DNA of 64,000 nucleotides from Sulfitobacter brevis (GCF_900112755.1 NZ_FOMW01000004.1:186001-250000), one strand, 5' to 3'; positions 16,953 to 26,420 are shown, counted from the stretch's first letter. The notes: a model not told the origin generated them from the letters alone. Program-made: numbers and translations.

Positions 16953-17774
16953 ATGCGGCTGACGTGTCCGAATTGTGATGCCCAATATGAAGTTCCGGAC
17001 GAAGTCGTTCCGGAAGCGGGACGGGACGTTCAGTGTTCCAACTGCGGCCAAACGTGGTTCCAGCATCACCCCGACCATGCCCCTGCTGATGAGGACGATG
17101 CGCAGGTGGAACCCGATGCACCGGCACCGGACGAGGAAACTTCCCCGCCGCCACCGCCTGTGCGCCACGCGGAAGAAGCGCCCCAGCGCCGCCAGCTTGA
17201 TCCCGCAGTTGCCGACATTCTGCGTCAGGAAGCCGAGGCCGAGCATGAGGCGCGCCGCAAACGCCAGTCCGAACCGTTGGAGAGCCAGCCAGATTTGGGC
17301 CTGGATACCGCAGACCAGCCCGAAGATGCGGCCCAAGCGAACCGCCGCTCGCTTGAGGCGCAAGAACGGATGGCCCGCATGCGCGGTGAAGCCGCGCCGG
17401 GTTCTGATGCTGCGGTCGCGGCGGTCTCCTCGCGCCGTGCCTTGCTGCCCGATATCGAAGAAATCAATTCCACCTTGCGCAAAGACGATGACCGTTCTTC
17501 GGGCGATGCCCATGTGCACGGCGCCGTTGATAGTGGTCTTAAGTCAAACCGCAGACGCGGCTTCTGGCTGGGGTTCTTGGTAATACTTGCCCTCGCGACC
17601 GTGTTGGCGCTGGTTTACACTAATGCGCCCAAACTGGCACAGATGGCACCACAGACCGATCCGTATCTTTCGTCCTTCGTCACTTGGGTTGACCAGACCC
17701 GTGTCACTCTCAACGGGCATGTGAAAAGTCTGCTGACGTGGCTTGAATCGATTGCCTCTCAATCAGACGGCTAA
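16953..17774 (+). CDS. Zinc-ribbon (MJ0042-type) single-pass membrane protein
   Basis: A 273-residue protein. The N-terminal zinc ribbon has C5-P-N-C8 and C28-S-N-C31, followed by a long acidic, Pro-rich and charged disordered region (about 35-195), one transmembrane helix (RGFWLGFLVILALATVLALVYT, about 200-221) and a short C-terminal domain. This is the common alphaproteobacterial MJ0042-family architecture next to ftsE. Function unknown; the layout suggests a cytoplasmic metal-binding tail anchored in the membrane. Transcribed divergently from ftsE. Confidence 0.85.
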   Translation: MRLTCPNCDAQYEVPDEVVPEAGRDVQCSNCGQTWFQHHPDHAPADEDDAQVEPDAPAPDEETSPPPPPVRHAEEAPQRRQLDPAVADILRQEAEAEHEARRKRQSEPLESQPDLGLDTADQPEDAAQANRRSLEAQERMARMRGEAAPGSDAAVAAVSSRRALLPDIEEINSTLRKDDDRSSGDAHVHGAVDSGLKSNRRRGFWLGFLVILALATVLALVYTNAPKLAQMAPQTDPYLSSFVTWVDQTRVTLNGHVKSLLTWLESIASQSDG

Positions 17775-17782
17775 CCTTCTGA

Positions 17783-17803
17783 TTTTACGTGACCACCGTA
17801 AAA
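17783..17803. terminator. Hairpin between convergent genes
   Basis: TTTTACG (17783-17789) and CGTAAAA (17797-17803) form a 7-bp stem between the convergent zinc-ribbon and DUF4175 genes, which are 30 bases apart. Its A/T-rich base gives a short U-run in either direction, so it could be a weak bidirectional terminator. Confidence 0.4.
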
Positions 17804-17804
17804 C

Positions 17805-20414
17805 CTAGAAACGGTCCAGCAAGCGGTTGAGGTAGTCACGCTCCACCTCGGGCCGTGCAGTTTCGGCAGATCGGCGGCGTATCTCGTCTAGCAAACGGCG
17901 CGCGGTATCCGCCCCGTCCGGACCCTGACGGAAAGGTCCGTCCCCCGGCACATTTGAACTGGCACTGTCGTTTTTGCCACGCTCGCGCCCCAGCGGATCA
18001 CGGTTACCGCTGCGGCGGTCGGACTCTGCAGTGCCTTGTCCCGGTTGGCGGCCTTGCGCTTCCTTGTCCATCGCTTCGCCGAGCGAGCGTATGCCTTCGC
18101 GCAGTGCATCCATGGCTTGGGCCTGATTATCAATTGCTTCGGCCAGATCACGGTTGCGGAGCGCCTGTTCGGCCTGATCCATTGCGCGTCCGGCGTCGTC
18201 CAATGCGTCGCGGGCTGCGTCGCCTTCCGGCGTGCCCCCGCCGGGTAGATTGCCCTGCTGGCGATTCAGCTCATCGCGCAAGGCCTGCTGACGCTCGGCC
18301 AGCCCTTGCTCGTCCGGCCCCTCGCCCGCTTGCGGTTGGCCGGATTGGCCATCTTGACCCTCGCCGTCCTGCCCTTGGCCCTCGCCGTTCTGGCCCTCAT
18401 GGCTTTCGCCCTGACCCTGTCCGCCATTGCGCCCTTCGTTGCCCGCGCTTTCACCCGCACTGGCACCAGGGTTGAATTGCTCCTGCAAATCGCGGAACGC
18501 CTGATCGCTCAGCCCTTGTTGCTCGCGCAGGGTTTCTGAGAGCCCCTCCATCGCTTGCTCGCCCGGGTTGTTGCCACCCTGACCCTGCTGGCCTTGGGTA
18601 ACGCGCATGTTTTCCATCATCTCCTGAAGCTCTTTAAGCGCCTGTTCGGCTTCGGCCATGCGGCCCTGCTCCATCAGCTCCTGAATATGGTCCATCATCC
18701 GTTGCAGATCATCCTGCGTCATCTGCATGGTTTCGCCCTGCGGCTGCTGTTGCCCGTCCTGTTCCTGATTTGCCTGCTGGTTCTGCAACTGCTTGAGATA
18801 CTCTTCGGTGGCGCGGCGCATCTCGTCCATCAACTCGGCGATTTCTTCTTTCGATGCGCCATTCTTGATCGCCTCGTTCAACCGGTCCTGCGCCCGCCGC
18901 ATCCGCTCCAGCGCGTCAGCCAACACACCCTCTTCCAGTTCAATCGCCAGCGCCCACATATCCTCGGCCAGCGCGTCCTGCGCTGTATCTTCCAAACCAA
19001 AACGGGCTTGGATCTCCAACCGTGAAATGATCTGGCGCAGGCGCAAGCTGGTTGTCTCGGAGCGGAACAAATCCTGCGGCTGATAGGACACCGCCCGCAA
19101 AACCTGTACCATCCGCGACGCGTTGGATTTAGACCACATCAAATCGCGCCGCATCTCGATCACTGCCGCTGCGGTCGGGTCAAAGAAACGTCGCCCCGGA
19201 AGAACCATCGCACTGGGTTCAGTCACCCCCTGCTGTTCGGCGGAATCAAGAACCTTCAGACTGATCTGCACCGGCAGGTTGGCCCATGGATGCTTTGAGA
19301 AGTCCTCAATGAGATTTTCCTCAAACGCCGCCCGGTCGCCAGAGATGGGTGTGGGCAGCGGCACCAGTATTTCGGGCCGCATATCCGGATCAACGGTCAA
19401 ACCATAGCGTCGATCCACCGCCGCCAGATCGAGCATGATGCGGGCCTCTCCCGCCTCGACGCCATAATCGTCCTGCGCCGCAAAGGGCAATCGCATCTCG
19501 CCCAATGCCGCAGCAACTGGGACGCCCGTCAACCGCACCTGCGGCGGCGTGTCGGGTAGAGTGGTGACGTCCCAGACACGGCCCGAAGGCCCCGCAATCT
19601 CGATCGCGCCGGCCTGCACCACGGTAAAATCCTGCTGCGGATCAGATGCCGCAGGCACTTCGCCCGTACGCCCTGAGACGGTTTCCGCCAAGGTCAGCGC
19701 ACCGACGTCGCCGTAAAACCGCAGGGTAATCAACGTGCCTTCCGGCAGGCTTAGCGCGCCTTCGGCCAAATCGTTGAGGTACAAGGTCGGTTTGCCGGTA
19801 TAGCGCGGCGGTTCAGCCCAGCCTTCCCAGACGGGTCCGCTGACCAATCCTGTCCCGCCCGGCACCATCTCGGCAACCGAGGCGACGCGCCAGACCGAGC
19901 CAAAGACCAGCGCCATGACGAATGCTAAAACAGCAACAAATCGCAACGCATAAGGGTCGCGCCGTGCTACGCGCAAATCTGCAGGTACGGGTCGGGCCAA
20001 GGCGGCGCGGGCCATCATCCGCGCCTTATGTGCCCGCCAGACCGCCATCGAGGCATCGTCGCCATTGCCAATCGCCGCACTGTCCATCATCGCCTGTATC
20101 GGGCGGCCATGTAGGCTGTGGTCAAGCCGCGTCAGGGCCGCCGCGCGACTGGGAATACGAAAGTGGCGCAGCGCATAAACCAATGCCGCCAGCCCCGCGA
20201 CCAACGCCAAAACCGCGCCAGCCCAAACCACCTCAAGCATCACCTGGTCCTGCAACCCCAGCATCAGGGCGGCCAGCACCAGCAAGGTTACGGTCAACAG
20301 CGGCCACAGGCTGGTCACAAGCGCCTCGGCCAGCATCCCCGCCCAAGTCAGCCGCAGCGGCCAGCGCAACTTTGCCAGCCCGCGCCGCATATCGTTCGGG
20401 GTATAAGAGGTCAT
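17805..20414 (-). CDS. DUF4175 / TIGR02302 family membrane protein
   Basis: An 869-residue protein. Two or three N-terminal transmembrane helices (about residues 25-85) and another near 150-170 are followed by a beta-rich extracytoplasmic region with EGWAEPPRYTGKPTLYL, characteristic of the family, and a long helical part rich in Glu, Gln and Ala (about 500-640). From about 640 to 760 it becomes low-complexity, dominated by Gly, Gln, Glu, Asn and Asp with repeated GQ/EGQ/DGQ units. The C-terminus ETARPEVERDYLNRLLDRF is a conserved tail. Function unknown. It is the last gene of a minus-strand series with argH and lysA. Confidence 0.88.
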   Translation of the reverse strand: MTSYTPNDMRRGLAKLRWPLRLTWAGMLAEALVTSLWPLLTVTLLVLAALMLGLQDQVMLEVVWAGAVLALVAGLAALVYALRHFRIPSRAAALTRLDHSLHGRPIQAMMDSAAIGNGDDASMAVWRAHKARMMARAALARPVPADLRVARRDPYALRFVAVLAFVMALVFGSVWRVASVAEMVPGGTGLVSGPVWEGWAEPPRYTGKPTLYLNDLAEGALSLPEGTLITLRFYGDVGALTLAETVSGRTGEVPAASDPQQDFTVVQAGAIEIAGPSGRVWDVTTLPDTPPQVRLTGVPVAAALGEMRLPFAAQDDYGVEAGEARIMLDLAAVDRRYGLTVDPDMRPEILVPLPTPISGDRAAFEENLIEDFSKHPWANLPVQISLKVLDSAEQQGVTEPSAMVLPGRRFFDPTAAAVIEMRRDLMWSKSNASRMVQVLRAVSYQPQDLFRSETTSLRLRQIISRLEIQARFGLEDTAQDALAEDMWALAIELEEGVLADALERMRRAQDRLNEAIKNGASKEEIAELMDEMRRATEEYLKQLQNQQANQEQDGQQQPQGETMQMTQDDLQRMMDHIQELMEQGRMAEAEQALKELQEMMENMRVTQGQQGQGGNNPGEQAMEGLSETLREQQGLSDQAFRDLQEQFNPGASAGESAGNEGRNGGQGQGESHEGQNGEGQGQDGEGQDGQSGQPQAGEGPDEQGLAERQQALRDELNRQQGNLPGGGTPEGDAARDALDDAGRAMDQAEQALRNRDLAEAIDNQAQAMDALREGIRSLGEAMDKEAQGRQPGQGTAESDRRSGNRDPLGRERGKNDSASSNVPGDGPFRQGPDGADTARRLLDEIRRRSAETARPEVERDYLNRLLDRF

Positions 20415-20450
20415 TACCGGCGTCTCCCGCTGCCTGCTGGCACTACGCCA

Positions 20451-21716
20451 TCATAGCCAAGGGGGAATGGTATCGCGATTTATCATTTCGTCAAAGGTCG
20501 GACGTGGGCGAATAACCGCAAATTGATCATCTTTCACCATCACTTCGGGGATCAGCGCACGCGAATTATACTCGCTGCTCATCACAGCGCCATATGCGCC
20601 CGCCGAGCGGAAGGCCACCAGATCACCCGCCACCAGGGGCGGCATCATGCGCTGCTTGGCGAAGGTATCACCGGATTCGCACACCGGCCCGACGATATCA
20701 ATCGGCGCCTGCTCACCCCCTGCTTCAGGCTCGATCACCGGCACGATGTCATGCCAGGCATCATACATCGCCGGACGGATCAAATCATTCATCGCGCCGT
20801 CAAGTATCAGAAAATCGCGGCCCTCGCCGGATTTCACATAGATAACTTCGCTCACCATCAATCCGGCATTGCCTGCAATCAACCGGCCCGGCTCAATCTC
20901 GATCTCGCAACCCAGGTGCCCCAACGTCCGCTTGACCATCGCGCCGTAATCCGTCGGCAAAGGCGGTGCCGCATTGCTGCGCTCGTAGGGGATGCCCAGA
21001 CCGCCGCCCAGATCAAGCCGCCGGATGTTATGCCCGTCGGCGCGCAAGGCTTCGGTAAGTTCGGCAACTTTATGATAAGCCTGCTCAAACGGAGCCAGAT
21101 CCGTCAACTGGCTGCCGATGTGCACGTCAATCCCGACAACATCCAATCCGGGCATGCCCGCAGCCATCCGGTAAACCTCGCGTGCCCGCGCAATCGGAAT
21201 GCCGAACTTGTTCTCCGATTTACCGGTCGCAATCTTGGCATGAGTTTTGGCATCAACATCCGGATTAACCCGAATAGTGATCGGCGCCACCACACCTAGG
21301 CTGCGCGCTGTGGCATCAAGCACCACCATCTCTGGTTCGGATTCCACGTTGAACTGACGGATCCCGCCTTCCAGCGCCAACCGGATCTCGGCCGCCGTCT
21401 TGCCCACACCGGAGAACACGATCCGCTCACCCGGCACGCCCGCCGCTTTGGCCCGCAAATACTCACCGGCCGAGACGACATCCATCCCCGCTCCAGCCTG
21501 CGCCAATGTCTGCAACACCGCCTGATTGGAATTGGCCTTCATCGCGTAACAAACCAAATGGTCCATCCCCGCCAGCGCCTCGTCAAACAGGCGAAAATGG
21601 CGCAGCAATGTCGCAGTTGAATAGACGTAGAACGGCGTACCAACGGCAGCGGCAATCTCGGCCACAGCTACATCCTCGGCAAAAAGCGCGCCGTCGCGAT
21701 AAAGAAAATGATCCAT
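20451..21716 (-). CDS. lysA: Diaminopimelate decarboxylase
   Basis: A 421-residue fold-III PLP enzyme making L-lysine from meso-diaminopimelate. The PLP lysine is in the VCYAMKANSNQAVL segment (about residues 55-68). HIGSQLTDLAPF and LDLGGGLGIPYE bind the cofactor phosphate, and the catalytic cysteine lies in GPVCESGDTFA. The N-terminus MDHFLYRDGALFAEDV fits the family start. Length is typical. The gene lies between the DUF2834 gene and the DUF4175 gene on the same strand, with gaps of about 40 bases. Confidence 0.97.
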   Translation of the reverse strand: MDHFLYRDGALFAEDVAVAEIAAAVGTPFYVYSTATLLRHFRLFDEALAGMDHLVCYAMKANSNQAVLQTLAQAGAGMDVVSAGEYLRAKAAGVPGERIVFSGVGKTAAEIRLALEGGIRQFNVESEPEMVVLDATARSLGVVAPITIRVNPDVDAKTHAKIATGKSENKFGIPIARAREVYRMAAGMPGLDVVGIDVHIGSQLTDLAPFEQAYHKVAELTEALRADGHNIRRLDLGGGLGIPYERSNAAPPLPTDYGAMVKRTLGHLGCEIEIEPGRLIAGNAGLMVSEVIYVKSGEGRDFLILDGAMNDLIRPAMYDAWHDIVPVIEPEAGGEQAPIDIVGPVCESGDTFAKQRMMPPLVAGDLVAFRSAGAYGAVMSSEYNSRALIPEVMVKDDQFAVIRPRPTFDEMINRDTIPPWL

Positions 21717-21757
21717 GTTCTTGTTGGCCTTAAATATTCCCGCCGGAGGCTCCCGCC

Positions 21758-22075
21758 CTATTTAACAGGCGCCGTCCGCATAAACAGATAGAGCGGCAAG
21801 CCGCAACTCACCCCAATACAGAAGGTTGCAGGAATGGCAATCAACGCCCGCCAGTTCCGCCGCACAGAAACCTCGGCGAGCACCCAGACCGTCAGCGCAA
21901 TCGCCGCAATTGTCAGATCCCAGACCAGCCCGCTTGAGGCCGCGTTGGCATGCCATGCCGCCACCATACCGGACAAACTCAGGCCGTTTTCCGAAAACCA
22001 CTGAATGAAATAATACATCGGATGCACCGCGCCCCAAAGGGCCAGCGCCAGATAGACCATCCGCAAAAGCGACAC
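21758..22075 (-). CDS. DUF2834 family membrane protein
   Basis: About 105 residues with three hydrophobic helices: LYLALALWGAVHPMYYFIQWF (N-terminus), VWDLTIAAIALTVWVLAEV, and IPATFCIGVSCGLPLYLFM. The HPMYYFI and SGLVWDLTIAA stretches are typical of DUF2834. A GTG start at 22075 (reading as MSLLR) begins one base after the upstream stop. TTG 22066 has the better-spaced GAGG and ATG 22060 is also possible, so the start is uncertain by 3-5 codons. Function unknown. Confidence 0.8.
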   Translation of the reverse strand: MSLLRMVYLALALWGAVHPMYYFIQWFSENGLSLSGMVAAWHANAASSGLVWDLTIAAIALTVWVLAEVSVRRNWRALIAIPATFCIGVSCGLPLYLFMRTAPVK

Positions 22076-22076
22076 C

Positions 22077-22250
22077 TCAGTAGGTCCGCGCCACGCCGAC
22101 GGTGGCATAGCCCGACACCCGCAAGCCCGGCTCCAGCGCGGTCGGCACCTGCCGCGTGTCCGAGCGCACGGCCGATCTGTCGCCATTGCCAGATGCCGTG
22201 CACCCCGCCAGAGCAACAAGCGCACAGAGCATTATCAGCGCAGCCCTCAC
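22077..22250 (-). CDS. Tiny lipoprotein of unknown function (57 residues)
   Basis: A GTG start at 22250 overlaps the stop of the preceding lipoprotein as GTGA. The signal peptide [17 protein letters not shown] ends in the lipobox LAGC, giving a mature lipoprotein of only 41 residues starting CTASGNGDRSA and ending VSGYATVGVARTY. Any longer upstream frame has no coding support. Second of two consecutive small lipoproteins after argH. Function unknown. Confidence 0.7.
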   Translation of the reverse strand: MRAALIMLCALVALAGCTASGNGDRSAVRSDTRQVPTALEPGLRVSGYATVGVARTY

Positions 22251-22426
22251 GATCCGACGCCCAATCCAATGGTAAACGGCCCGCGGTTCAGGCGCAGGTT
22301 GGTCGCCACTGACACGCCGTTGTTGGACAATGTTATACTGCTGTCCGCCGTCGGCTTCACCGGCTCGCCATCCGTACCGCAGCCCGCCAAGAACGCCAAT
22401 CCCACCACCAGAACGATCCGTTTCAT
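22247..22426 (-). CDS. Tiny lipoprotein downstream of argH (59 residues)
   Basis: ATG 22426 overlaps the argH stop (ATGA). The signal peptide [16 protein letters not shown] ends in lipobox LAGC, and the mature part runs [19 protein letters not shown] to [10 protein letters not shown] and stops at 22247. At 59 codons it is easily missed in gene calling. A short lipoprotein directly after argH is something I recall from related genomes. The Gly-rich end (TIGLGVGS) could be a beta strand. Function unknown. Confidence 0.72.
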   Translation of the reverse strand: MKRIVLVVGLAFLAGCGTDGEPVKPTADSSITLSNNGVSVATNLRLNRGPFTIGLGVGS

Positions 22427-23814
22427 GCCAGTTTATCCTTCCACCGTGCCACTTGCGCACGCACCTGCGCGGGTGCTGTGCCGCCATAGGACATACGCGA
22501 ATTTACCGAATTTTGCACGCCAAGAACATCAAAGACATCATTTGTGATCCCGTCATGCACCCCCTGCATCTGTGCCAGTGTCAGGTCGGGCAGATCACAA
22601 CCCTGTTTTTCGGCCAAGCCCACAAGTGTGCCCGTCACATGATGCGCATCGCGGAACGGCAAACCCAGAACCCGCACCAGCCAGTCGGCCAGATCGGTCG
22701 CGGTGGAAAAACCACTGCCCGCAGCGGCGGCGAGGTTGTCGCGTTGCGCGGTCATATCGCGCACCATGCCCTCCATTGCGGCCAGCGCCAGCATCAGGTT
22801 GTCGGCGGCGTCAAACACCTGCTCTTTGTCTTCTTGCATGTCCTTGGAATAGGCCAGCGGCAGCCCCTTCATCACCATCATCAATGCGGTATTCGCACCA
22901 AAAATACGGCCCACTTTGGCTCGGATCAGCTCGGCGGCATCAGGGTTCTTCTTTTGCGGCATGATGCTTGATCCGGTCGAGAACCGGTCGCTCAACGCGA
23001 CAAACCTGAACTGCGCCGAGGACCAGATAACCAGTTCTTCGGCAAAACGGCTCAGGTGCATTGCGCAGATGCTCGCCGCCGACAGAAACTCCAACGCGAA
23101 GTCACGGTCGCTGACAGCATCAAGACTATTGGCGCTGGGGCGATCAAAGCCAAGCGCCTGCGCGGTCATATCGCGATCAATCGGGAAGGATGTGCCCGCC
23201 AGTGCAGCGGCTCCGAGCGGGCTTTCGTTCATCCGCGCCCGTGCATCGCGAAAGCGGCTCTGGTCGCGGCCGAACATCTCGACATAGGCCATCATGTGGT
23301 GGCCCCATGTCACCGGCTGGGCGGTCTGCAAATGGGTAAAGCCCGGCATGACCCAATCGGCGCCCGCCTCGGCCTGCCCCAACAGCGCCTGCATCAAAGC
23401 GTTCAGCCCCGCATCAGCGGCGTCCAACTGGTCGCGCACCCAGAGTTTGAAATCTGTCGCCACCTGATCGTTGCGCGACCTGCCCGTGTGCAACCGCCCT
23501 GCCGGTTCACCGATCAAATCTTTCAGCCGCGCTTCGACATTCATGTGAATATCTTCCAAAGCGGCGGAAAAGGTGAACTTCCCGCCCTCGATTTCTGACA
23601 AGATCGTGAGCAACCCTTCCCGTATCGCCTCGGCATCGCTATCACTCAGGATACCTGTTGCGGCCAACATGGCGGCATGGGCACGCGACCCTGCGATATC
23701 TTGGGCGGCCATACGTTTGTCAAACCCGATCGAGGCGTTAATCGCCTCCATGATCGCATCGGGTCCGGCAGCAAAGCGGCCTCCCCACATTTTGTTGGAG
23801 CTGGTGTCGGTCAT
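22423..23814 (-). CDS. argH: Argininosuccinate lyase
   Basis: A 463-residue member of the fumarase/aspartase superfamily that releases arginine and fumarate from argininosuccinate. The signature [12 protein letters not shown] is present, as are the N-terminal [21 protein letters not shown] and [10 protein letters not shown] segments. It starts a minus-strand series (two lipoproteins, DUF2834, lysA, DUF4175), linking arginine and lysine synthesis. Only 22 bases separate its start from the divergent TlpA-like gene, so its promoter must lie within that gene. Confidence 0.97.
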   Translation of the reverse strand: MTDTSSNKMWGGRFAAGPDAIMEAINASIGFDKRMAAQDIAGSRAHAAMLAATGILSDSDAEAIREGLLTILSEIEGGKFTFSAALEDIHMNVEARLKDLIGEPAGRLHTGRSRNDQVATDFKLWVRDQLDAADAGLNALMQALLGQAEAGADWVMPGFTHLQTAQPVTWGHHMMAYVEMFGRDQSRFRDARARMNESPLGAAALAGTSFPIDRDMTAQALGFDRPSANSLDAVSDRDFALEFLSAASICAMHLSRFAEELVIWSSAQFRFVALSDRFSTGSSIMPQKKNPDAAELIRAKVGRIFGANTALMMVMKGLPLAYSKDMQEDKEQVFDAADNLMLALAAMEGMVRDMTAQRDNLAAAAGSGFSTATDLADWLVRVLGLPFRDAHHVTGTLVGLAEKQGCDLPDLTLAQMQGVHDGITNDVFDVLGVQNSVNSRMSYGGTAPAQVRAQVARWKDKLA

Positions 23815-23836
23815 GGTAATACCCTCGGAGGGATGG

Positions 23837-24409
23837 ATGAAAAAAACTCTATTGGCGCTCGTCTATACGGCCATCAGTCTGGGTGCAAACCCTGCCGCAT
23901 CCGCAGACCTGTCGGAAATCGCCGCACTGCGCGACGGATCCATGAAAAAACTGGTGATCCACGAAAGCCCCGTGGCCACCTCTGATGCCTCATTCGAGCT
24001 GGAAGACGGCGGCGGCACTGCGACGCTAGAAGACTATCGCGGCAAATACGTGCTGGTGAATTTCTGGGCCACATGGTGCGCGCCGTGCCGCAAGGAAATG
24101 CCGCAGATCAACGCGCTACAAAAAGAATTCGGCGGCGAGCATTTCGAGGTGCTGACCATCGCTACGGGCCGCAATTCCCCCGAAGGCATCGTCAGGTTCT
24201 TTGAAGAAGCCGGTGTGGATAGCCTGCCGCGCCATCAAGACCCCAAACAGCAGCTGGCCAGCCAGATGGGTATCTTTGGCCTGCCGATCACCGTGATCCT
24301 TGACCCCGAGGGCCGCGAGATTGCGCGTTTGCGCGGTGATGCGGAATGGGACAGTGACAGCGCCCGTGCCATCATCAAAACGCTAGTCGACGATCAAGCC
24401 GAGAGCTAA
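23837..24409 (+). CDS. TlpA-family thioredoxin-like protein
   Basis: A 190-residue exported thioredoxin-fold protein. The signal peptide covers [23 protein letters not shown], followed by the active-site motif W80-C81-A-P-C84 in [17 protein letters not shown], the TlpA/ResA pattern, and the cis-Pro loop [12 protein letters not shown]. It is expected to work as a periplasmic thiol reductase, for example in cytochrome c maturation or disulfide repair. The open frame runs upstream in argH, but ATG 23837, after GGAGGGATGG, gives the signal peptide. Overlapping promoter control with argH is likely. Confidence 0.88.
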   Translation: MKKTLLALVYTAISLGANPAASADLSEIAALRDGSMKKLVIHESPVATSDASFELEDGGGTATLEDYRGKYVLVNFWATWCAPCRKEMPQINALQKEFGGEHFEVLTIATGRNSPEGIVRFFEEAGVDSLPRHQDPKQQLASQMGIFGLPITVILDPEGREIARLRGDAEWDSDSARAIIKTLVDDQAES

Positions 24410-24430
24410 GACGCCCGCCCGAGAGCGCGA

Positions 24431-25513
24431 TCAGGCGGCATGCCGCAGGATCGCCGCTTCGGAAGAAGACAGGTTGCGCCGTGCGAAACTGCCGTAAGTA
24501 TGGGGATCGAATTCCAGTTCGGGGTGGTTCTCCAGCAAGCGTGCTCTGTCCAGATCACGCAGGCTGCGCAACGAGGCGGAGACGGGGTGAAAGCTTTCGG
24601 TCTCCAGCCCGTTGGCCCACATCACCTGATGATGATCCAACAACAGATGGACGTAGGTCACCTCGCGCGATCTCAGATCGATCGAGATGGTACTGCCATT
24701 GATCAAATCTTTCGCCGCAACCAGCACTTCCGGCGTATTAAACAGCTCTTGCGCGACAGCGCCTTTGATCACCAGGCGATGTTCCGGCGAAACCAGCAAG
24801 TCATGGTCCGGTGCGTCCGAGCCGATCACGCCGCGCTGGATGCGGATCGGGCGTAGATGCGGCATCGCGAACAGCCGCGCACCGGTCATATGGCGGCTGC
24901 CGATCCACCTGATCTGCTGTGCACCGTTGTCTTTTGTTTGAACCGTGTCGCCTTCACGCAGATCCTCGACCCGCGCGGTGCCGTCCGGCGTGCGGATAAA
25001 GGTACCGGGCGTAAAGCAGATCACCCCCCCCATGCCGGGGCCATGGCTTTCTTGCGCCACCGCACCCAAGGTGTGGTGAACGATCCATAGGTCGCAGTTG
25101 CGCGGAGGAAATTCGTCGAGAAACATCAGCAGCGGCTGGCTGCCGCGCCCGACCTCGATCAAGGTAACGGTATAGCTCTTACTGCCATCGGTAATGACGA
25201 AACTGTTGTCCATCAGTGGCGTGTCACGGATCAACTCCCTGTCACGCTCCTTTGCGGCAAGCGCGGCAGGGTCGCGGTCCAGTGCCGCACCGACCAGTCT
25301 GTGTACCATGCGCGCCGCGCGTTTGCGCAGCGTCTCCGCCTCGTCCGCCTGATCCAGCCGCAAAACATCATTCGGTCCATCCACACGGATGGCATCCCCG
25401 CGCCATGCCCATGCGGCACCCACTGTCAGGGATTGCACCGGCGCGGCCTCAAGACCGTCTATTTCTGTTTGCGACCAGCTAATGACGAACGTGCCCTTAA
25501 AGCCCGTCTTCAT
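24431..25513 (-). CDS. Hint-domain (hedgehog/intein-type) protein
   Basis: A 360-residue protein. The Hint domain starts at ICFTPGTFIRTPDGTARVEDLREGDTV (about residue 165) and shows the DHDLLVSPEHRLVI block typical of the roseobacter Hint_2 family. A cysteine begins the fold as in self-splicing domains, but no following extein-like nucleophile is evident. The N-terminal 160 residues are a separate domain (GTFVISWSQTEIDGLEAAPV), possibly beta-rich. These proteins are numerous in roseobacters; whether they splice or cleave is not known to me. Stand-alone gene convergent with the TlpA-like gene. Confidence 0.8.
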   Translation of the reverse strand: MKTGFKGTFVISWSQTEIDGLEAAPVQSLTVGAAWAWRGDAIRVDGPNDVLRLDQADEAETLRKRAARMVHRLVGAALDRDPAALAAKERDRELIRDTPLMDNSFVITDGSKSYTVTLIEVGRGSQPLLMFLDEFPPRNCDLWIVHHTLGAVAQESHGPGMGGVICFTPGTFIRTPDGTARVEDLREGDTVQTKDNGAQQIRWIGSRHMTGARLFAMPHLRPIRIQRGVIGSDAPDHDLLVSPEHRLVIKGAVAQELFNTPEVLVAAKDLINGSTISIDLRSREVTYVHLLLDHHQVMWANGLETESFHPVSASLRSLRDLDRARLLENHPELEFDPHTYGSFARRNLSSSEAAILRHAA

Positions 25514-25856
25514 CGCTGTCTGCCTGCCTCTAGTCTTTTTTTATTATGTGTAAGGTAACAAACTTTACCCAATCGGGGAAGCGGGTTTTAATTTCGGAAA
25601 TTCAATCCGTTGCCGGATGGCGCTAACGCAACACCGGTGCGGAGCATATCGATATGCAGTGGGCATCTACATGGGGAGCCACTGGATATAGCGACGAACG
25701 AGACGCACCTTTACGTGGCGGAAGCCGGCAAATAGGGGGGCCGTCCGTCCAGTAGACTATGATTTACGTCGGGAGAACCGGCAAAGCGAGCCCTCAAACG
25801 CTTGCAAATCGTTAACGAATTGATAGCATTCGAGCCGTAAGTAACGAGGTTTAAGC
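25514..25856. other. 343-base gene-free region between divergent Hint and MarR-like genes
   Basis: No gene with coding support is seen. The region carries the promoters of both flanking genes and a perfect 14-bp palindrome, GCATATCGATATGC (25644-25657), that could be an operator. An AT-rich stretch follows the Hint gene start (25530-25600). No repeats or RNA genes were seen. Confidence 0.5.
25802..25829 (+). promoter_or_regulatory. Probable sigma-70 promoter of the MarR-like gene
   Basis: TTGCAA (25802-25807), a 16-base spacer and TAGCAT (25824-25829) lie 28 bases before the ATG at 25857, with an ACGAGG ribosome-binding site between. The match to the housekeeping consensus is moderate. Confidence 0.4.
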
Positions 25857-26420
25857 ATGACAAAACCACCAAACTCGGCACCAGAGCAGCGTTCTGATAC
25901 CGTACCTCCTGCGGTTACGGATCGACGGATCGTTTCCTCGCGGCATCTGGCGGAGGGTGCAGGTTGGGAGGCATCCGAACTCGAATACGGGCTGATCATC
26001 GCCTACAATGCTTTTACAAGGTGGACCTCCCGCTGCATGGCCGCTGCGGGCAATGGCGATCTGACGCCGCTTGAAATACTCGTGTTGCACAACACCAATC
26101 ATCGGGCACGTGAGAAGCGACTGGCCGACATCTGCTTTTTGCTCAACATCGAAGATACCCATACCGTAAACTATGCGCTGCGCAAACTGTTGAAGTCGGG
26201 CCTTTTGAGCTCGGAAAAGCGGGGGAAAGAAGTATTCTACCGAACTTCTCCCGATGGCGCAGCCCTGTGCGAAACCTATCGCCAAATCCGCGAGGCATGC
26301 TTTCTGGACGGGATGCCGCGCACTGACATCAGCGGTGACGAGTTGCGGCAAATCGCGGCGAGTTTACGCTCGATCTCGGGGCAATACGATCAGGCCAGCC
26401 GCGCGGCGGCATCCCTTTGA
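25857..26420 (+). CDS. MarR-like winged-helix transcriptional regulator (LdtR type)
   Basis: A 187-residue winged-helix protein. The DNA-binding core is at about residues 65-135: LTPLEILVLHNTNHRAREKRLADICFLLNIEDTHTVNYALRKLLKSGLLSSEKRGKEVFYRTSP, with the recognition helix at HTVNYALRKLLKSGL. The ELEYGLIIAYNAFTRWTSRCM stretch before it is typical of a conserved alphaproteobacterial group related to LdtR. Ligand and targets are unknown; autoregulation through the upstream palindrome is possible. It is followed by a copy of the dispersed element and then by the convergent eda. Confidence 0.82.
   Translation: MTKPPNSAPEQRSDTVPPAVTDRRIVSSRHLAEGAGWEASELEYGLIIAYNAFTRWTSRCMAAAGNGDLTPLEILVLHNTNHRAREKRLADICFLLNIEDTHTVNYALRKLLKSGLLSSEKRGKEVFYRTSPDGAALCETYRQIREACFLDGMPRTDISGDELRQIAASLRSISGQYDQASRAAASL

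Noticed and set aside
24431-25513. Intein inserted in a host protein
   Set aside because: The Hint domain is in a stand-alone protein without recognisable extein halves or a homing endonuclease.
25644-25657. Attachment site or recombination site at the GCATATCGATATGC palindrome
   Set aside because: No integrase, flanking repeat or tRNA is nearby; it is better read as a possible operator.
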